Assembly: GCF_024168825.1 (NCBI RefSeq)
Contig: NZ_JALJWH010000001.1
Location: 4,978,972 to 5,042,971 of the forward strand
Direction: 5' to 3'
DNA from: Paenarthrobacter sp. A20
Lineage (GTDB): Bacteria > Actinomycetota > Actinomycetes > Actinomycetales > Micrococcaceae
Length of the DNA stretch: 64,000 nucleotides
Part shown: positions 61,032 through 64,000 of the stretch, piece after piece
Layout: each line of letters begins with the position of its first letter
Numbering within the stretch: position 1 is the stretch's first letter
Notes under the pieces: generated by a model
Seen by the model: the letters and a program-made list of their open reading frames with translations, nothing else
What the model was told of the DNA's origin: nothing
Databases searched by the model: none
Program-made: the position numbers and the translations under genes

Positions 61032-61328
61032 TCAGCGGCGGCGGCCCATGGCGAGCCCGGCCCAGAACGCGAGAAGAAGCAGGCCAATGCCCGCGATGCC
61101 CAGTCCGAGCTGCGTTTCCTTGCTGATGAATGAGCCGTTGTCTCCCACGAACACCTCATTGCTCAGCGGCGCATAGGCAAACCAGCCGACGTTCGTCTCC
61201 ATGCCGTTCCATGCCACGACCACGCCCACGATCACGACGATCAAGCCCAGCAACGGCACGACGACGGCGGCCGGTTTGCGGGCTGGCTGCGGTGTCCTCT
61301 GTTCCCCATGTGTGTTGTGTTCCCCCAT
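61032..61328 (-). CDS. Small membrane protein, 98 aa
   Basis: Unrecognised protein with two membrane helices at about residues 21-41 and 73-93, a hydrophilic N-terminus (MGEHNTHGEQRTPQPARK) and an outer loop of about 30 residues containing NVGWFAYAPLSNEVF. The C-terminus is basic (MGRRR). It is probably an actinobacterial membrane protein of unknown function. The ORF is intact and has a good coding look; no operon partner is evident. Confidence 0.68.
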   Translation of the reverse strand: MGEHNTHGEQRTPQPARKPAAVVVPLLGLIVVIVGVVVAWNGMETNVGWFAYAPLSNEVFVGDNGSFISKETQLGLGIAGIGLLLLAFWAGLAMGRRR

Positions 61329-61354
61329 GCGGGCGAGTCTAGCCCGCGCGCCCG

Positions 61355-61420
61355 CCCAACTGAGTCGCAGTTAAGGCCGTTTTGAGGGCTCAGAACGGCC
61401 TTAACTGCGACTCAGTTGGG
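61355..61420. repeat. Hairpin family B, copy 3
   Basis: 32-bp stem (61355-61386 with 61389-61420) with a single mismatch, the longest of the family. The right arm contains the stop codon of the MmcQ-like gene (ACTGAGTCGCAG, TGA being the stop). Confidence 0.88.
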
Positions 61421-61726
61421 TTGGCCGGGGCCGCCGGCGATTCGGTACGACTCCTGCAGCAGTTCATCGAGCTCTTCCACGTCGATCTTTTCGAGCCGGA
61501 TCAACATGAGCTGCGGGGATTGGTCGTGATGCGGGGTCCAGAAGAACGTATCGGGTTCCATGGCTGCGAGCGCTTCGCGTTCGTCGGTTTTCACTGTGCC
61601 CACGCCCTCTTCCCAGATACGTGCCATGAGGCTCTTGGCGAACCATGCGGGCTGCCCCCAGCTTGGACGCTCACTCACACCGGGCATGCCCAGGCAGATG
61701 CGCCTGACATCGTCTTCTGTGGCCAT
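61412..61726 (-). CDS. MmcQ/YjbR family DNA-binding-fold protein
   Basis: 104-aa protein of the YjbR/CyaY-like fold. Family features are VRRICLGMPGVSERPSWGQPAWFAK-type N-terminus, the middle DTFFWTPHHD and the C-terminal LDELLQESYRIAGGP. Function is unknown; the fold is sometimes called DNA-binding from structural likeness. It is monocistronic. Confidence 0.83.
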   Translation of the reverse strand: MATEDDVRRICLGMPGVSERPSWGQPAWFAKSLMARIWEEGVGTVKTDEREALAAMEPDTFFWTPHHDQSPQLMLIRLEKIDVEELDELLQESYRIAGGPGQPN

Positions 61727-61789
61727 GGTTCACTGTGGCACTTGCGCTCCGCCAAGGACAAGAGCCCGCGGTAGCACCACCGTCGGGCG

Positions 61790-62698
61790 CTACTTGCCCA
61801 TCCCGAGTGTCAGTCCCTCCGTCAGACGCCGGCCCAGCCATACGTAGATGATGAGCATCGGCAGGACCACGATCACCAGCCCGGCGAACAGTCCGCCCCA
61901 GTCAGCTCCCGAATACGTTTGTTGCTGCACGAAGGAAATCAGGGCGACGGGCAGCGTGTACTTCTCGGTGGATTGCAGGAGGGTCAGGGCCAGGAGGGTT
62001 TCGTTCCAGTGGGAGATGACCTGAAGGATGAAGGCGGTCAGGATGCCTCCCTTGGCCAAGGGCAACGTGATGCGCCAGAACGTGCCGAATGCCGTGGTGC
62101 CGTCCAGTGCCGCTGCCTCTTCCATTTCCAAGGGGAGGGATCGGAAGAATGCGGTCAGCAGGAAGACCGTGAAGGGCATGGAGACGCCGATGTACACGAG
62201 GTTCAGCCCGATGATGCTGTCCGTTAGATAGACCTTGTTCAGCATCACGAACAGCGGAATCAGGATGACCTGCGCGGGAATACCCAGGCCCAGGATGAAA
62301 TACAGGCTCAGGCCACGGGTCAGCCTGTTGTCCACGCGGCTCAGGTAGTACGCGCAGGGTGCGGCAATGGCTACGGTCAGGACCGAGGACACCACCGTGG
62401 TCAGCAGGCTGTTCCAGGTAGCCACCGCGAAGTCTCCCACGGTCCAGGCGCGGACGAAGTTGCCGAAGTCCAGGGACGATGGCACGCCCCAAGGGTCATC
62501 AAGAATGGCACGGGTATCCCGGAATGCCTGGGCAACCATCCACACCAGGGCTGCGATGCTGATCGCGACAACCAGCCACAGCAGCGCAACCCCGATCCCC
62601 CGGACGACGCTGCGCTCACCACGCAGTGCCGGGCTGACGCCGCGCCTTCCGCGTCTGCGTGGGGCGGTGATGGATCCCTGCAGTTTGTATTCGCTCAT
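61790..62698 (-). CDS. Carbohydrate ABC transporter permease (MalG-like)
   Basis: 302-aa permease with six helices. The EAA loop is EEAAALDGTTAFGTFWRI with LPLAKGG after it. AAAGGAAA lies six bases before the ATG at 62698. It is the third gene of a second sugar importer whose binding protein and other permease lie upstream on the minus strand. The sugar is not known. Confidence 0.9.
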   Translation of the reverse strand: MSEYKLQGSITAPRRRGRRGVSPALRGERSVVRGIGVALLWLVVAISIAALVWMVAQAFRDTRAILDDPWGVPSSLDFGNFVRAWTVGDFAVATWNSLLTTVVSSVLTVAIAAPCAYYLSRVDNRLTRGLSLYFILGLGIPAQVILIPLFVMLNKVYLTDSIIGLNLVYIGVSMPFTVFLLTAFFRSLPLEMEEAAALDGTTAFGTFWRITLPLAKGGILTAFILQVISHWNETLLALTLLQSTEKYTLPVALISFVQQQTYSGADWGGLFAGLVIVVLPMLIIYVWLGRRLTEGLTLGMGK

Positions 62699-62708
62699 GA
62701 CATTTCCT

Positions 62709-63707
62709 TTAGAACTCGACGGCGTCGCGACGCATGGCGCGGCGCAGCAGGACAACCAGGACGGAGATCAGGGCCAGGGACAACACAGCGGACGCTGTCG
62801 CGGCCCCATAGGCGGGCGTTGACTGTCCGGAGAAGGCGTTGACGTAGGTGTACACGGCAGCGGTCCAGCTCTGCGTTGGCGGCACGCCGGCCCCTGAGCT
62901 GCCACCGAAGACCCAGACGATCTCGAAGATTTTCACCGACGAGATGGTCCACAACACGGCGCAGGTCCCGAAAACATCCCACGTCAGCGGCAGGATCACG
63001 TACCGCAGGCGCTGGAAGGCAGACGCGCCGGCCAAGGCGCAGTCTTCGTAGTAATAGGGCGGAATACGGTCGACGCCGGCCATCAGGATGGTGGTGAAGT
63101 AACCAGTGGTGGTGCAAACAAGCGTGACCATGATGAGCGGGAAAATGTTGTCCTGAGCCAGCCACTTGGGCGGGTCGGTCACTCCGAGGGGCGCCAGGAG
63201 GCTGTTGACCATTCCTCCGGGGTTGAAGATGAAGCCGGCGAGGACACCGAATACCAGCGCATTGATGAGGTGCGGGAAGAAGATGACGTTGCGGGCAATC
63301 TTCTTCCCGGCCATATCCCTGAGCACCAGCGTCAACGCGAATGCCAGGACGAAGATCGCGGTCCCCACCACGAAGAGCAGAAGCAGGGTATTGCCGAATG
63401 AGGAAAGGAAGAGTTGGTCCCGGAAGATCCTGCCGTAGTTGTCCAGCCCAACGAACTTCATGGGGCCCGAGCCCGCCCATTTGTGCAGGCTGATCCATAC
63501 GGCTCCCAGTGCAGGAACGATGAAGAGGACCGTGTACAGAACGAAAGCCGGACCGACGAACGGAATCAGCAGCTTCTTGCGCTGCACGTCAATGGAGCTC
63601 CCCCCGGGACGGCTGCCGCGCCGCGGCTTACGGGGCGCCGGCTTCCGGGACTCCGGTCTTTGGGCGGGCGCACCGCCTGTCCTTGGCTCCGTCAGGTGGA
63701 GGGTCAT
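62709..63707 (-). CDS. Carbohydrate ABC transporter permease (MalF-like)
   Basis: 332-aa permease. A Pro/Arg-rich cytosolic N-terminus of about 45 residues (with RKPAPRKPRRGSRPG) precedes the helices. The EAA-type loop reads GASAFQRLRYVILPLTW. Its ATG overlaps the stop of the binding protein gene (TGATG), and it is 10 bp before the next permease, so all three are one operon. An ATPase gene is not visible. Confidence 0.9.
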   Translation of the reverse strand: MTLHLTEPRTGGAPAQRPESRKPAPRKPRRGSRPGGSSIDVQRKKLLIPFVGPAFVLYTVLFIVPALGAVWISLHKWAGSGPMKFVGLDNYGRIFRDQLFLSSFGNTLLLLFVVGTAIFVLAFALTLVLRDMAGKKIARNVIFFPHLINALVFGVLAGFIFNPGGMVNSLLAPLGVTDPPKWLAQDNIFPLIMVTLVCTTTGYFTTILMAGVDRIPPYYYEDCALAGASAFQRLRYVILPLTWDVFGTCAVLWTISSVKIFEIVWVFGGSSGAGVPPTQSWTAAVYTYVNAFSGQSTPAYGAATASAVLSLALISVLVVLLRRAMRRDAVEF

Positions 63708-64000
63708 CAGCTGTTGTCCTTCCAGTACTGGATCTGGGCGGCCTTCATTTTCGCGATGAAGTCATCGGCGGAGGTCTTCCCGAGGAACAGCTCGTCATCC
63801 TTGGGGAAGAAGACCTTCTCCATGAAGCCGGGGAAAGTCACGCCGTCGTTTTGCAGGTGCGTCGCCGGAGCCGCGTCAATGGCGGCTTTGACGCTTGCGA
63901 CGGCGGGGTCCACGGGAGCGTCCGACCTCACCGGAAGCACTTTGGCTTCCGTTCCTAGGGCGTTCTGGTACTTGGCGCCCAGCATGAATGCTGCGAGGCG
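63707..64000 (-). CDS. ABC transporter sugar-binding protein, C-terminal part
   Basis: The reading frame stays open to the window edge, so only the last 97 residues are seen; the N-terminus lies beyond 64000. The visible end has GFMEKVFFPKDDELFLGKTSADDFIAKMKAAQIQYWKD, split here only by the family-typical C-terminal helix pattern of solute-binding proteins. Position before two permease genes supports the call. Confidence 0.8.
   Translation of the reverse strand, partial: RLAAFMLGAKYQNALGTEAKVLPVRSDAPVDPAVASVKAAIDAAPATHLQNDGVTFPGFMEKVFFPKDDELFLGKTSADDFIAKMKAAQIQYWKDNS

Overview
The window looks like chromosome of a high-GC Gram-positive actinobacterium of the Micrococcaceae, most likely Arthrobacter or Paenarthrobacter. 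The reasons are the GC-rich codon use, frequent GTG and TTG starts, the marP / crp / ridA / DUF4177 / bifunctional PBP / metallophosphoesterase neighbourhood (the same set and order as around crp and ponA2 in Mycobacterium), and a large purine-catabolism region of a kind common in soil Arthrobacter. This is inferred from gene content; no database search was possible.

Layout. 0-7 kb: an alpha-galactoside uptake and hydrolysis operon (two permeases, binding lipoprotein, GH36 alpha-galactosidase), divergent from a Gfo/Idh/MocA oxidoreductase, with a palindromic operator between them. 7.0-8.5 kb: an IS110-family element inserted in a 32-bp-period repeat array; its 5' non-coding part carries segments that match both its own ends and its target site, as a bridge RNA should. 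8.5-18.5 kb: core genes (aroQ, marP, crp, NUDIX, ridA, DUF4177, PBP, phosphoesterase), interrupted by an epoxide hydrolase / WYL-regulator pair. 18.6-22.3 kb: a heterodimeric ABC exporter. 22.4 kb: tRNA-Pro(CGG). 22.6-24.2 kb: a secreted 75-aa precursor carrying two copies of the octapeptide IGNWPDPM, divergent from an Xre-HTH/TPR regulator. I read this as an RRNPP-like peptide-signalling pair in an actinobacterium and consider it the most exciting item here. 24.3-28.2 kb: purC, purD, an asparaginase and a sterol-carrier-like protein.

28.3-61 kb is mainly a purine-to-glyoxylate catabolic region: dicarboxylate symporter, NCS1 transporter, allantoin/hydantoin racemase, SDR, aceE, MocA-like cytidylyltransferase, a three-gene xanthine dehydrogenase operon, AzgA-type permease, guanine-type deaminase, 8-oxoguanine deaminase, uricase, NCS2 permease, IclR regulator, malic enzyme, malate synthase, a DUF6986-like aldolase-fold protein and ureidoglycine aminohydrolase. 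Malate synthase, malic enzyme and pyruvate dehydrogenase together make a cycle that oxidises glyoxylate. A shared palindrome (TTYCRYATTGYGRAA) occurs in several of these promoters, including that of aceE, and suggests one regulon, probably under the IclR protein. Genes for the steps from 5-hydroxyisourate to allantoin, and from allantoin to ureidoglycine, are not in the window. 61.8-64 kb: a second carbohydrate ABC importer, cut by the window edge.

Scattered through the window are unusually long-stem hairpins placed at or overlapping stop codons. They fall into sequence families that recur many kilobases apart. Two solitary DUF559 endonuclease-like genes are each bracketed by a same-family pair of such palindromes.
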